From: Glycomyces fuscus
GTDB lineage: Bacteria; Actinomycetota; Actinomycetes; Streptosporangiales; Streptosporangiaceae
Reading direction: 5' to 3'
Assembly: GCA_002529455.1 (NCBI GenBank)
Contig: NYMS01000038.1
Coordinates: 124,001-188,000 of the forward strand
Length of the DNA stretch: 64,000 nt
Position numbers and translations under genes: made by a program. Of the stretch, positions 25,359 to 34,709 are shown piece by piece; the stretch's first letter is position 1, and each line of letters opens with the position of its first letter. The notes under the pieces are model-generated. The model searched no databases and had not been told where the DNA came from. It saw only the letters and a list, made by a program, of their open reading frames with translations.

Positions 25359-26335
25359 TGCGCTACACCACCATCGGCGACCGCCGCGTCAGCGCCCTGT
25401 GCCTGGGCGCGATGAAGTTCGGCAGCCAGACCGACGACGCCACCTCCGCCGCGCTGCTCGACCGCTTCGTGGAGGCCGGCGGCACCTTCGTGGACACCGC
25501 CGACTGCTACCAGTTCTGGGTGGAGGGCTTCGAGGGGCACGAGAGCGAGACCTTCCTGGGCCGGTGGCGGCGCGAGCGCGGCGTCACCGACGAGGTGGTC
25601 ATCGCCACCAAGCTCGGCGCGCAGCCCACCGTGCCCGGCACCGGCCTGGAGACCAAGGAGGGCCTGTCGGCGCGGGCCGTGGCGACGGCCGCCGAGCGCA
25701 GCCGTGAGCGCCTGGGCATGGACCGCCTCGACGTGCTCTACGCCCACCAGGAGGACCCCAAGACCCCGCTTCCCGAGACCCTGGAGGCCTTCGCCAAGCT
25801 CGTCGCCGAGGGAGCCGTCTCCCACCTGGGACTGAGCAACCACCGCGCCTGGAAGCTGGAGAGGGCCCGCGCCGTCACCGAGGCCCGGGGCTGGCCGCGC
25901 CCCCGGGTGCTCCAGTACCGGTACAGCTACCTCCAGCCCCGGTTCGACCTGCCGCTGCGGTCCATGGGGCACATGCACGTGACCCCCGAGCTCCTGGACT
26001 TCGTCCGGGCCGAGGCGGCCGAGGGCCGCGACTACACGCTGGTCGCCTACACCTCCCTGCTGTGGGGCGCCTACACCCGTCCGGAGAAGGCCGCCGAGCT
26101 GGACCCGGCCTACGACCACCCGGGCACGCCCGCCCGCCTGGCCGTGCTGGACGAGGTCGCCCGGGAGACCGGGGCCACCCGCAACCAGGTCGTGCTCGCC
26201 TGGCTGATGGACAGCGACCCCAGGGTGGTGCCGCTGGTGGGGGTCAGCTCCCTGGAGCAGCTGGACGAGGCGATCGAGGCCACCGACCTGGTGCTCAGCG
26301 ACGAGCAGTGGAGGCGCCTGGCCGAGGCGGGGTAG
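25358..26335 (+). CDS. Aldo/keto reductase
   Basis: NADPH-dependent oxidoreductase of the AKR superfamily, 325 residues. The catalytic tetrad is visible: Asp in FVDTADCYQF (with the Tyr two residues after the Cys), Lys in VIATKLGAQ and His in LYAHQEDP. LGLSNHRAWKLE and VPLVGVSSLEQLDEAI are the usual cofactor-loop features. It is translationally coupled to the preceding MerR gene, which suggests induction by a reactive carbonyl or related compound. A 22-bp palindrome 30 bases after the stop is the likely terminator. Confidence 0.92.
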   Translation: MRYTTIGDRRVSALCLGAMKFGSQTDDATSAALLDRFVEAGGTFVDTADCYQFWVEGFEGHESETFLGRWRRERGVTDEVVIATKLGAQPTVPGTGLETKEGLSARAVATAAERSRERLGMDRLDVLYAHQEDPKTPLPETLEAFAKLVAEGAVSHLGLSNHRAWKLERARAVTEARGWPRPRVLQYRYSYLQPRFDLPLRSMGHMHVTPELLDFVRAEAAEGRDYTLVAYTSLLWGAYTRPEKAAELDPAYDHPGTPARLAVLDEVARETGATRNQVVLAWLMDSDPRVVPLVGVSSLEQLDEAIEATDLVLSDEQWRRLAEAG

Positions 26336-26365
26336 CCGGCGCGCGGGCCGGTCCGCCCCACCAGG

Positions 26366-26387
26366 CGCCCCCGCCGCGGCGGGGGCG
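26366..26387. terminator. 22-bp perfect palindrome after the aldo/keto reductase gene
   Basis: CGCCCCCGCCG and CGGCGGGGGCG are exact reverse complements. It forms a very stable GC hairpin without a T-run. The remaining bases to 26635 include an AT-richer part (26515-26580) that probably holds the promoter of the next gene. Confidence 0.65.
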
Positions 26388-26635
26388 GACCGGAACGGAG
26401 CCGGATGGCGGCGCGGGGCCGACCGTGACCGTGCGCTCCGGTCCCGGTCCGCGGTCCCGGTCCGTCCCGTCAACCGGCGGGCGTGGCCGGGGCCGGACAC
26501 CAGTCCCGGACAAACCACGTGTAACACCTCATATAGATGCATGCACGGTTTTCACCATCCTTTGACCGGATACCTTCCCTAGTGGCGGCGGAGCGGCCGC
26601 GCCGCCTCGGTCCGCGAACCCGTGGGAGGGGCGAC

Positions 26636-29332
26636 TTGCCCGACAGCACGTACCACCAGATCCACTTCGCCTGGGCCGAGCCCACCCTCCTCGGCCGGTT
26701 CGGCCCCGGTCCGGCCGCCTCCTCCCTCCCCGAGTCCGAGCAGCCCGTCCTGCGCTCCTGGCGCGACCGCCTCGTCCCCGCGCTCACCGCCGACTACCGC
26801 TCCGCGCTGCCCGACACCGACCCCGGGGAGTACCCCGAGACCCTCTGGGCGCGCGCCTACCCCGACGGGCAGGCCGCGCTGGTCTACCGGTGGCCCGGCG
26901 ACGTCCGGTCCGCGCACGCCTGGGCGATCGTGGGGCCCGCGCACGGCCTGACCCCGCCGAGGCTGCTCTCCCTGCACGAGAACCCCCACACCCGTCCGGC
27001 CCCGCGCCGCCCCCCGGAGGCGGGCTGGGCGACCATGGACACCCTGCCCGCGCCCGAACCCTGGGAGCGCACCGCCGCGCCCGGGGCCGTGCGCACCCGC
27101 GACCGGCGCGCCGCCGAGGCCACCGTCGAGGACGAACCCCTCCTGGTCGGCGCGGTGGCCGCCGCCCTGTACCGGCCCGACGCGCCGGTCCACATCGCCC
27201 TGGCCCCCGAGCGGGCCGACCTGTGGCAGGCGGTGCAGCTGCGCTTCCTGTGGGGCATGCACCGGGTGCTGCACGACGTGCTCACCCCGCCCCGCGCCAT
27301 CCCCGCGGCCGGGTGGAGCTGGTCGTTCTCCACCTACGAACCGGTGCTGGGCACCGCCGACGGACAGCACCTGGCCTTCGGCCCGCCGGTCGCCGACGGA
27401 GCCGGGCCCTTCCTGGAGCCCCCGGCCCCCGACTACCGCAGGGTCGCCGAGGGGCTCGTGTCCGTCCTGCGGGAGGAGGGCGGGGACGCGCTCGCCCGCC
27501 ACCTGGCCGAGCGCGGCGTCCCCGAGGCCCCGACCTTCGCCGACCGGCGCGCGCTGCTCCGCGACTGGCTCGACCCGCGGCCCCGGGCGTTCGACGGCGT
27601 CCCCGTCCCCGAGCGCCTGCCGGACGAGGACCTCCCGGCCGAGGGGGAACCCCTGCCCGACCTGCCCGAGGCCGAGGCGCCGGGAGAGGAGGAGACCGGA
27701 CCGCAGCCGCCGTCCGGGTCCGGCGTCCCCGCGGGCCGCCCCGGCCTGGAGGCGGACGGGGCCCCGGGCGGGGCCGTCCCCGGCGTGCCCGGCGGTCAGC
27801 GTTCCCTGAAGGGGATCACCGAGGAGGACGCGGAGTCCTCCGCCGCCGGGGCGGGGGACCGAGGCGGACCGTGGCGAAGCTCCGGCGACCCGGACCCCGC
27901 CGCGGGTGAGGGCGCCCGGACACCCGGAGCCGACGGGACACGCCGCGAGGGCGGGACGCACGGCGACGGGGCGGACGGGGACAACGAGGCGCTCTGGCCC
28001 GAGCCCCTGCCCGAGCTCCCACCCGAGGAGCCGGGGAACGGCGGCTCCGGTGAGGCCCCACGGCGTCCGGAGCCGCGTATCGCGCCCGCGCGGGGGCAGG
28101 CGCCCCCGGCCCCGGAGAGCCCCTCCGCGGGGTCCGGGATCTTCGGGGCCCCCGAGCCCCACCGCAGGCCGCGCCTGGTCCCGGACACCGGCGGCGAACG
28201 GGGGTTCGCCCGCGTCCCCGGGCGCCGTGAACGCCCCTCGGGGGCCGAGGCCCCGGCGGGGGGCGGGCTCCGGTCCGCCGGCGCCCCGACGCCGCACGAA
28301 CCGGAGCCGGAGCCGTCCGGGGAGGGTCTGCCCGAGACCTCCCGAAGCGGGCGGGAGAGCTTCCGTTTCCTCGGCCTCGGCAGACGTGCCGTCCCCGAAC
28401 CGGACGAGTCCGCGCTCGCGGGCGGGGCCTCGCGGGACGAGGACGCGCACGCGTCCGCGACCCCGGGCGAAGCGACGGGGAGCCGGAGCGAACCCGCGCC
28501 CGTGTCCCCGGACGGAGCGCCCTCGGACGGGACCGCCCCCTGGGAGGCGGCCCCGCGCGAGGGCGCCGCGGAGGCGTCGCCGGCCCCGGCCCAGGACACC
28601 TTCGGAACGGGCGGGGCGGCGAGCCTTGCCGGGGAGCCCGCCCCGCCCCCCGAATCCCTCGAACACCAGCAGCCGCACGGCCCCGCGGACGGGTGGACCA
28701 TCGCCGCCTCCCCCGTGGCGCAGGGGCCCTCGCCGGACCGAAGGAGCGCGGACCCCGAGCCGGCCCCGGGCCCCGGCCTCACGGACGGCCCCGAGGACCG
28801 GGTCCCCGCCGACGCGCCGCCCCTGCCGGTGGTCCCCGACACGGAGGCCGACCCCCCGCGGCGGGCACCGCTCGACTACGCGGCCGAGACCGAGCCCGAC
28901 CCGGAACAGTTCTCCGACGACGGGGCCCCCGAGGACAACTGGCCCACCCAGTACGCCGACCTCCCCCTGGCCCGGCTGGAGCGCTGGCACTCCCGGCACG
29001 GACCCGAGGGCGCCCGGACCGACGTGGTCGACGCCCGCGCCGCCGTCCGGGCCGAGCGCTCCGAACTCCAGCGGGTCCGCGAGGAGCGCGACCACTACCA
29101 CGCGGAGGTCCAGGAGCTGCGCCGCGAGGTCGCCCGCCTGGACCGGCCCTGGCTGGACCGGGAGGACGAGGGGGAGGACGCCCCCGAGGCTCCCCGCCCC
29201 CGCCGCTGGCCCTCCCGCGTCCTGGTCCTGATCCTCCTGGCGGCCTTCCTGGCCACCGGGCTGGAGGCGGGCGCCCGCTTCGACTGGGGTGTGACGGACC
29301 TCCTCGACGCCCTGCCGGGGCGCAACCCGTGA
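26636..29332 (+). CDS. Large protein: GTPase-associated-type N-domain, disordered middle, coiled coil, C-terminal TM
   Basis: An 898-residue protein. Residues 1-310 are folded (YHQIHFAWAEPTLLG, LWQAVQLRFLWGMHRVLHDVL) and resemble the GTPase-associated protein 1-like domains of actinobacteria; that match is from memory and uncertain. Residues about 320-780 are Pro/Gly/Glu/Arg-rich and disordered. Residues about 800-845 form a coiled coil (RAERSELQRVREERDHY...LRREVARL), and one membrane helix (LVLILLAAFLATG) lies near residue 870. This gives a C-tail-anchored protein facing the cytoplasm. TTG 26636 is 6 bases after GGGAGGGG and starts the conserved part. No partner GTPase is adjacent. Confidence 0.6.
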   Translation: MPDSTYHQIHFAWAEPTLLGRFGPGPAASSLPESEQPVLRSWRDRLVPALTADYRSALPDTDPGEYPETLWARAYPDGQAALVYRWPGDVRSAHAWAIVGPAHGLTPPRLLSLHENPHTRPAPRRPPEAGWATMDTLPAPEPWERTAAPGAVRTRDRRAAEATVEDEPLLVGAVAAALYRPDAPVHIALAPERADLWQAVQLRFLWGMHRVLHDVLTPPRAIPAAGWSWSFSTYEPVLGTADGQHLAFGPPVADGAGPFLEPPAPDYRRVAEGLVSVLREEGGDALARHLAERGVPEAPTFADRRALLRDWLDPRPRAFDGVPVPERLPDEDLPAEGEPLPDLPEAEAPGEEETGPQPPSGSGVPAGRPGLEADGAPGGAVPGVPGGQRSLKGITEEDAESSAAGAGDRGGPWRSSGDPDPAAGEGARTPGADGTRREGGTHGDGADGDNEALWPEPLPELPPEEPGNGGSGEAPRRPEPRIAPARGQAPPAPESPSAGSGIFGAPEPHRRPRLVPDTGGERGFARVPGRRERPSGAEAPAGGGLRSAGAPTPHEPEPEPSGEGLPETSRSGRESFRFLGLGRRAVPEPDESALAGGASRDEDAHASATPGEATGSRSEPAPVSPDGAPSDGTAPWEAAPREGAAEASPAPAQDTFGTGGAASLAGEPAPPPESLEHQQPHGPADGWTIAASPVAQGPSPDRRSADPEPAPGPGLTDGPEDRVPADAPPLPVVPDTEADPPRRAPLDYAAETEPDPEQFSDDGAPEDNWPTQYADLPLARLERWHSRHGPEGARTDVVDARAAVRAERSELQRVREERDHYHAEVQELRREVARLDRPWLDREDEGEDAPEAPRPRRWPSRVLVLILLAAFLATGLEAGARFDWGVTDLLDALPGRNP

Positions 29333-29405
29333 TCGGGCCGTCGGCGACCGCCGAGGCGGGGCCGTCGGCCCGCGGGCTCCCCGCGCCACCTCCGTGTAGG
29401 CGGCC

Positions 29406-31739
29406 TCACCCCTCGGCGGCCCCGCCCCCGGCCAGGCGCCCCAGCACCCGCGGCAGCTCCCCGGTGTGCGCCACCGCCAGCCGCCGCGCGGCCCGGGTGA
29501 CCGCCACGTACAGGTCGTTGCCGCCGCGCGGCTGCGCCAGCACCGCCTCCGGTTCCACGACCACCACCGCGTCGAACTCCAGCCCCTTGGACTCGGTCGC
29601 GGTCAGCACCACCACCGGCTCCTCCAGGGAGTCCCGGACCCGTCCGGAGGCCGCCGCCGGACGCGCGGCCCCCGGCAGCGCCGCCGCCACCGCGTCCGCG
29701 TGCCGGTCCGCGGTGATCACCGCGACCCGGCCCTCGCCGATCGCGGCCGCCTCCCGCGCCACCAGCGCGGGCAGGTCCGCGTCCAGTGACGCCAGCCGCA
29801 CCGCGCGCGGCGGGTCGCCCTCCCCGCGCACCGACTCGGGGACCTCCTCGCCCGGAGCGGCCACCCGCAGCACGTCGGCGGCCACCGCCATGATCGGCTC
29901 CGGCGTCCGGTAGTTCACCCGCAGCCGCTCCACGTGCACCTTGCCGGGCGCGTAGGGCTCCAGCGCCTCCGCCCACGAACGCGTCCCGGACGCGCTTCCG
30001 GTCTGCGCCACGTCGCCCACCACGGTCAACGAGCGGGTCGGCACGCGCCGCATCACCGTGCGCCAGGCCATCGGAGACAGCTCCTGGGCCTCGTCCACGA
30101 TCACGTGCCCGTACGTCCACTCACGGTCCGCGACCGCCCGGTCCGCGGTGGTGCGCCCGGCCCCGGCGTCCCGGTGGCGCGCCGCCAGCGCGGCGGCGTC
30201 CATCATCCGGTCCTCGAAGAGCCCGGTGAACTCCAGCACCCCCTGCGCGTACCGCTCCTCCTCGGCCCGCTCGGCGTCCTCGCGGCGCTCCCGCGCCCGC
30301 CCGGCGCCGTCGTCGTCCCCGAGCAGTTCCGCGGCCTCGTCCAGCAGCGGAACGTCCTCCACGGTCCACGGCCCGTCCGGGGAGCGCGCCAGGACCGCGC
30401 ACGCGCCCTCACCGAACCCGGCCCGCGAGCCGACCCGCTCCAGGGCCGCGGGGTCGGCGAACAGCTCCCGCAGCAGCCGCTGCGGGGTCAGGTGCGGCCA
30501 CAGGGCGTCCAGCGCCTCCCGCACCGGGTCCTCGGACCAGAGCCGTGTGCCCGCGAACTCCAGGTCCTCCTCGTCCGCGGGGCGCCCGAGCAGCCGCGAC
30601 TCGGCCCGGGCCAGCTCCGTGAGCAGGGACCTGAGCACGTACCTGCGCGCGGTGTTGTGCGGCAGGCGCAGACCCCGCGCGATCCGCAGCACGCGCTCGC
30701 ACAGCGACCCCGGCACGGTGAGCGCGCCCGCGTCGGTCTCCACGGCCAGGTCCGCGCCGCCGAAGGCCTCCAGCGGCGTGCGCTGGCGGTCGGCCACGGC
30801 CGCGTGCACCAGGTCGGCCATCGCCAGGCAGCCCTTCACCGCCGCAGTGCCGTACGCGTCGCGGCGGGAGGCCGCCACCCCCGGGAACAGCTCCCCGACC
30901 GTGCGCATCACCACGTCCGTCTCCCCCAGGGAGGGCAGCACGTCGCCCACGTAGCGCAGGAACGCCGGGTTGGGCCCCACCACCAGCACCCCGCGCCGCT
31001 CCAGCACGGTGCGGTGGGTGTAGAGCAGGTAGGCGGCGCGGTGCAGCGCCGCGACGGTCTTGCCGGTGCCGGGGCCGCCCTGGACCACGAGCACCCCGGC
31101 CAGCCGGGCGCGGATGACGCGGTCCTGCTCGGCCTGGATGGTGGCGACGATGTCGCCCATCCGCCCGGTCCGGCCCCGGCGCAGCGACGCCAGGAGGGCG
31201 GCCTCCCCGACCAGCTGGCGGCGGTCGGTGTCGGTCAGGCCGTCGGGGTCGAACACCTCGTCGTCGAGCCCGAGCACCCGGCGGCGGCGCACCCGCAGGT
31301 GACGGCGGCGGGTGACCCCGTGCGGGTCCCCGGGTGTGGCGGCGTAGAAGGGGCGGGCGGCCGGCGCCCGCCAGTCCACCAGGATGGTCTCGTACCCGGC
31401 GTCGCGCAGCCCGATCCGGCCCACGTACCGCGTCTCGGGCCCGTCCCCGTCCTCCTCCGGGGAGAGGTCGACGCGGCCGAAGCACAGGCCCTCCTCGACC
31501 GCCCCCAGCTGGGCGCGGCGGCGCGCCTGCTCGCAGGAGCGGGTCTCGCGCTCCACGAGGGCCGCGTACCCTCCGCGTTCCTGCAGGTGGGCGGAGGCGA
31601 GCTGCTCGGAGGTGTGGGCGCGCAGGGCGTCCAGGCGCTCGTACATCGCACTGATCCGGACCTGTTCCACGGCCAGGGCCGCCGATGACGCCTCCTCGGC
31701 GCCGACTTGACAGAACTCCATCAGCTTGCTATGCTCCAT
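29406..31739 (-). CDS. HelD-like superfamily 1 helicase/RNA polymerase recycling factor
   Basis: A 777-residue UvrD-related ATPase. The N-terminal region is a coiled coil (EQVRISAMYERLDALRAH) typical of HelD. Walker A is GGPGTGKTVAALH near residue 230, the DEAQ box is VIVDEAQELSP, and later motifs are VNYRTPEPI and ATESKGLEFDAVVV. HelD proteins pull stalled RNA polymerase off DNA, and some actinobacterial relatives protect it from rifamycins. The ATG at 31739 directly follows a -10-like CAATAT on the minus strand, so ATG 31721 may be the real start. It diverges from the trp leader region. Confidence 0.85.
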   Translation of the reverse strand: MEHSKLMEFCQVGAEEASSAALAVEQVRISAMYERLDALRAHTSEQLASAHLQERGGYAALVERETRSCEQARRRAQLGAVEEGLCFGRVDLSPEEDGDGPETRYVGRIGLRDAGYETILVDWRAPAARPFYAATPGDPHGVTRRRHLRVRRRRVLGLDDEVFDPDGLTDTDRRQLVGEAALLASLRRGRTGRMGDIVATIQAEQDRVIRARLAGVLVVQGGPGTGKTVAALHRAAYLLYTHRTVLERRGVLVVGPNPAFLRYVGDVLPSLGETDVVMRTVGELFPGVAASRRDAYGTAAVKGCLAMADLVHAAVADRQRTPLEAFGGADLAVETDAGALTVPGSLCERVLRIARGLRLPHNTARRYVLRSLLTELARAESRLLGRPADEEDLEFAGTRLWSEDPVREALDALWPHLTPQRLLRELFADPAALERVGSRAGFGEGACAVLARSPDGPWTVEDVPLLDEAAELLGDDDGAGRARERREDAERAEEERYAQGVLEFTGLFEDRMMDAAALAARHRDAGAGRTTADRAVADREWTYGHVIVDEAQELSPMAWRTVMRRVPTRSLTVVGDVAQTGSASGTRSWAEALEPYAPGKVHVERLRVNYRTPEPIMAVAADVLRVAAPGEEVPESVRGEGDPPRAVRLASLDADLPALVAREAAAIGEGRVAVITADRHADAVAAALPGAARPAAASGRVRDSLEEPVVVLTATESKGLEFDAVVVVEPEAVLAQPRGGNDLYVAVTRAARRLAVAHTGELPRVLGRLAGGGAAEG

Positions 31740-31987
31740 ATATTGGGTTTTTTGTGAGAGTTCCCCAAAATTGACAGTGAGCTCCGCAGCCTAGCACGGC
31801 GCCGCGCGCTCGCGCGAGAGCGCCCCCGTACCCTTTTCCCGGCCGCCGCGCGGCTCCCCGGAGGACCCGGGCCGGACCCGCCGCCGCCCGCGCTCCGGGC
31901 GGGAGCCCCCGGCCGGGCCGCGAACCGGCCCGGGAAACCTCCGCGTCGGCCTCCCCGGCGCACGCCGCACCCGCTACACTCGTGTCC

Positions 31988-32032
31988 ATGCGACAGAGGA
32001 CCACCCAGGCCCAGTGGTGGCGCCGCCCCTAG
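31988..32032 (+). CDS. trpL: trp operon leader peptide
   Basis: Short open reading frame of 14 residues, MRQRTTQAQWWRRP, with two adjacent Trp codons at 32015-32020. Its stop codon overlaps segment 2 of the attenuator. TACACT at 31975-31980 ends 7 bases before the ATG and there is no ribosome-binding site, so the leader appears to be translated from a leaderless transcript. Slow reading of the Trp codons when charged tRNA-Trp is scarce would let transcription continue into trpE-trpG. Confidence 0.85.
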   Translation: MRQRTTQAQWWRRP

Positions 32033-32094
32033 GCGGTGCTCCGAGTTCGCATACCCATGCAGCGACCGCCCCGGACCGGCGGTCGTTTCGTGTT
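32021..32094 (+). terminator. trp attenuator with alternative hairpins
   Basis: Four pairing segments are visible: 1 (32021-32027, CGCCGCC), 2 (32032-32038, GGCGGTG), 3 (32063-32070, CGACCGCC) and 4 (32078-32085, GGCGGTCG). 1:2 and 3:4 pair, the latter followed by TTTCGTGTT as terminator. 2:3 (GGCGGT with ACCGCC) is the antiterminator. Segment 1 overlaps the end of the leader peptide, as expected for ribosome-controlled attenuation. Confidence 0.8.
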
Positions 32095-32147
32095 CCACGG
32101 CCCCGGACGGTGTGGCCCATCCGCCCGCGCAGCCCAAAGGACCGGCC

Positions 32148-34376
32148 GTGAACCCCAGCGACGCACAGACCAGCACCTACCTCACCGAGGGCGGCGTCAC
32201 CGTCCACCGCAGCGCCGCCCCCTGCGACCCCGAGGTCCTCACCGACCTCGTCCGGTCGGTCGAGCGGCGCCGCGGCGGCGTGCTCTCCTCCGGCATGGAG
32301 TATCCGGGCCGGTACGACCGCTGGCACCTGGGCTACGTCGACCCGTGCCTGGAGATCACCACGCGCGGGCGCCGCGTCGCCGCCACCGCCCTCAACGCCC
32401 GGGGCCGCGTCCTGCTGCCCGTCCTCGCCGAGGCCCTGTACTCCGCCGGCCTCCCCGACCCCGACAGCACCCTGTCCGACCTCGAACACGGCAGCGTCGC
32501 CGTCACCGTCCCCGAGCCCGACCCGGGGGAGTTCTTCTCCGAGGAGGAGCGCAGCCGCCGCCCCAGCGTCTTCACGGCGCTGCGTGCCGTCATGGCCGCC
32601 CTGCGCAGCCCCGAGGACGCCAACCTGGGCCTGTACGGCGCCTTCGGCTACGACCTGGCCTTCCAGTTCGAGCCCATCGAGCGCCACATCGACCGCGACC
32701 CCGACGACCGCGACCTGGTCCTGCACCTGCCCGACGCCGTCGTCGTCCGCGACCGCAAGCGCGAGACCTGTGTGCGCTACACCTACGACTTCACGGTCCC
32801 CGCCGACGGCGACCGGGCCGAGGCCACCACGCGCGGCCTGCCGCGCGAGACCGGGACCACCCCGCCCGTGGTCGCCGCCGAGGTGCCCGAGGGTCCCCGG
32901 CCCGGCTCCTACGCGCGCGTCGTGGCCAGGGCCAAGGAGAAGTTCCGCCGCGGCGACCTGTTCGAGGTCGTCCCGGGGCACCGCACCTACGCCCGCTGCT
33001 CCTCGCCCGCCCGCTTCTACGAGTTGCTGCGCGAGCGCAACCCCGCCCCCTACGAGTTCTTCTTCAACCTCGGCGGGGGCGAGTACCTGGTCGGCGCCTC
33101 CCCGGAGATGTTCGTCCGCGTCACCGGTGAGCCCGGCACCGGTCAGCGCGTGGAGACCTGCCCGATCTCGGGTACCATCCGCCGCGGCGAGGACGCCCTG
33201 GGCGACGCCGAGAACATCCAGGAGCTGCTCTCCTCGGTCAAGGAGAAGTCCGAGCTCACCATGTGCACGGACGTGGACCGCAACGACAAGTCGCGCGTGT
33301 GCGAGCCGGGCAGCGTCCGCGTGATCGGCCGCCGCCAGATCGAGATGTACTCGCGCCTGATCCACACCGTCGACCACATCGAGGGCACCCTGCGCCGCGA
33401 CTTCGACGCCCTGGACGCCTTCCTCACCCACATGTGGGCGGTCACCGTCACCGGCGCGCCCAAGACCTGGGCGATGCGGTTCATCGAGCAGAACGAGACC
33501 AGCCCCCGCCGCTGGTACGGCGGCGCCGTGGGCGTGCTCAACTTCGACGGCTCCATGAACACCGGCCTGACCCTGCGCACCGCGCACATCCGCGACGGCG
33601 TGGCCGCCGTGCGCGTGGGCGCCACCCTGCTCTACGACTCCGACCCCGAGGCCGAGGAGCGCGAGACCTTCCTCAAGGCGCGCGCCCTGCTGGAGACCCT
33701 CGCCCTGGGCGAGCGGGACGAGGCCCCGGCCGAGGCGGGCACCGCGACCGCCCCCGAGCCAGCCGAGCTCCCGGGACAGGGCATGCGGGTGCTGCTGGTC
33801 GACCACGAGGACTCCTTCGTCAACACCCTGGCCGACTACGTGCGCCGCCACGGGGCCGACGTGACCACGGTCCGCTACGGGTTCGACCCCTCCCTGCTCG
33901 ACCGGCTCGCCCCCGACCTGGTCGTGCTCTCTCCCGGGCCCGGCCTGCCCGCAGACTTCGGGATGTCCGCCCTGTTGGACGAGCTCGCCGCCCGCCGCCT
34001 GCCGGTGTTCGGGGTGTGCCTGGGGCTCCAGGGGATGGTGGAGCACGCCGGGGGAGAACTGCGCACCCTGGACGCGCCGGTGCACGGCAAGCCCGGACGC
34101 GTGCGGGTCTGCGGCGGGAGGCTCCTGACCGGACTGGACGGCGAGGACGCCTTCCCGGCCGCCCGCTACCACTCCACCTACACCCTCCCCGACCTGGTCA
34201 AGCACTTCGAGGTCACCGCCGTCCTGGACGGCGGTGCGGACGAGGAGCCCGTCGTCATGGCCGTCGAGGACCCGGCCGCGCGGTGGTACGCGGTCCAGTT
34301 CCACCCCGAGTCGATCCTCACCGCGACGGTCGGCGAGGGCATCGTGGCGCGGGCCCTGCGCCTGGCGCGCGGCTGA
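32148..34376 (+). CDS. trpEG: Anthranilate synthase, fused TrpE-TrpG
   Basis: Converts chorismate and glutamine to anthranilate, the first step of tryptophan synthesis. Residues 1-510 form the chorismate-binding TrpE half (VGASPEMFVRV, CPISGTIRRG, ELTMCTDVDRNDKSRVCEPGSV, GGAVGVLNFDGSMNTGLTLRT). Residues about 545-742 form the class I glutamine amidotransferase half, with nucleophile Cys in VFGVCLGLQGM and His-Glu in VQFHPESI. Such fusions occur in rhizobia and some actinomycetes. GTG 32148 follows AAAGG by 6 bases. The attenuator upstream ties expression to tryptophan supply. No other trp gene follows, so this copy stands apart from the rest of the pathway. Confidence 0.95.
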   Translation: MNPSDAQTSTYLTEGGVTVHRSAAPCDPEVLTDLVRSVERRRGGVLSSGMEYPGRYDRWHLGYVDPCLEITTRGRRVAATALNARGRVLLPVLAEALYSAGLPDPDSTLSDLEHGSVAVTVPEPDPGEFFSEEERSRRPSVFTALRAVMAALRSPEDANLGLYGAFGYDLAFQFEPIERHIDRDPDDRDLVLHLPDAVVVRDRKRETCVRYTYDFTVPADGDRAEATTRGLPRETGTTPPVVAAEVPEGPRPGSYARVVARAKEKFRRGDLFEVVPGHRTYARCSSPARFYELLRERNPAPYEFFFNLGGGEYLVGASPEMFVRVTGEPGTGQRVETCPISGTIRRGEDALGDAENIQELLSSVKEKSELTMCTDVDRNDKSRVCEPGSVRVIGRRQIEMYSRLIHTVDHIEGTLRRDFDALDAFLTHMWAVTVTGAPKTWAMRFIEQNETSPRRWYGGAVGVLNFDGSMNTGLTLRTAHIRDGVAAVRVGATLLYDSDPEAEERETFLKARALLETLALGERDEAPAEAGTATAPEPAELPGQGMRVLLVDHEDSFVNTLADYVRRHGADVTTVRYGFDPSLLDRLAPDLVVLSPGPGLPADFGMSALLDELAARRLPVFGVCLGLQGMVEHAGGELRTLDAPVHGKPGRVRVCGGRLLTGLDGEDAFPAARYHSTYTLPDLVKHFEVTAVLDGGADEEPVVMAVEDPAARWYAVQFHPESILTATVGEGIVARALRLARG

Positions 34377-34381
34377 GGCCC

Positions 34382-34417
34382 GCCGCGGCCCCGGGGACCC
34401 GCCTCCGGGGCCGCGGC
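34382..34417 (+). terminator. GC hairpin after trpE-trpG
   Basis: Perfect 13-bp stem, GCCGCGGCCCCGG with CCGGGGCCGCGGC, and a 10-base loop, starting 6 bases after the stop codon. There is no T-run. Confidence 0.65.
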
Positions 34418-34568
34418 CCGCTCGGAGGGCGTGCGGGAGGGGGCGCGGGCCGGCTCCGGGGAATACGGGGGAGCCCGGTGATCAGGCTCTCACCTGCACC
34501 AAAGCTCCTTTCCCAAATCACATCCAACCGAAAAGTTTGATCAACCCGTTACGGGACAGTGGTTGTGT

Positions 34569-34709
34569 ATGGGTATTCTACTGACAATCCTCGGAATCAT
34601 TCTCATCGTCGCCGGCGTTCTCGGGGTGCTGCGCGGGCAGCTCCTGTGGGGCATCATCGCCATTGTCGTCGGGCTCTTCGTCGCCCCCGGCTATTTCTAC
34701 GGCTTCTAG
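34569..34709 (+). CDS. Small membrane protein, GPGG-motif type
   Basis: A 46-residue protein that is almost all membrane: MGILLTILGIILIVAGVLGV then LRGQLLWGIIAIVVGLFVAPG. Two helices are separated by a short polar turn. It matches the layout of the actinobacterial small membrane proteins that end in a GPGG-like motif, here changed to APGY. TTGATC at 34537-34542 may be its -35 box. Function unknown. Confidence 0.75.
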   Translation: MGILLTILGIILIVAGVLGVLRGQLLWGIIAIVVGLFVAPGYFYGF

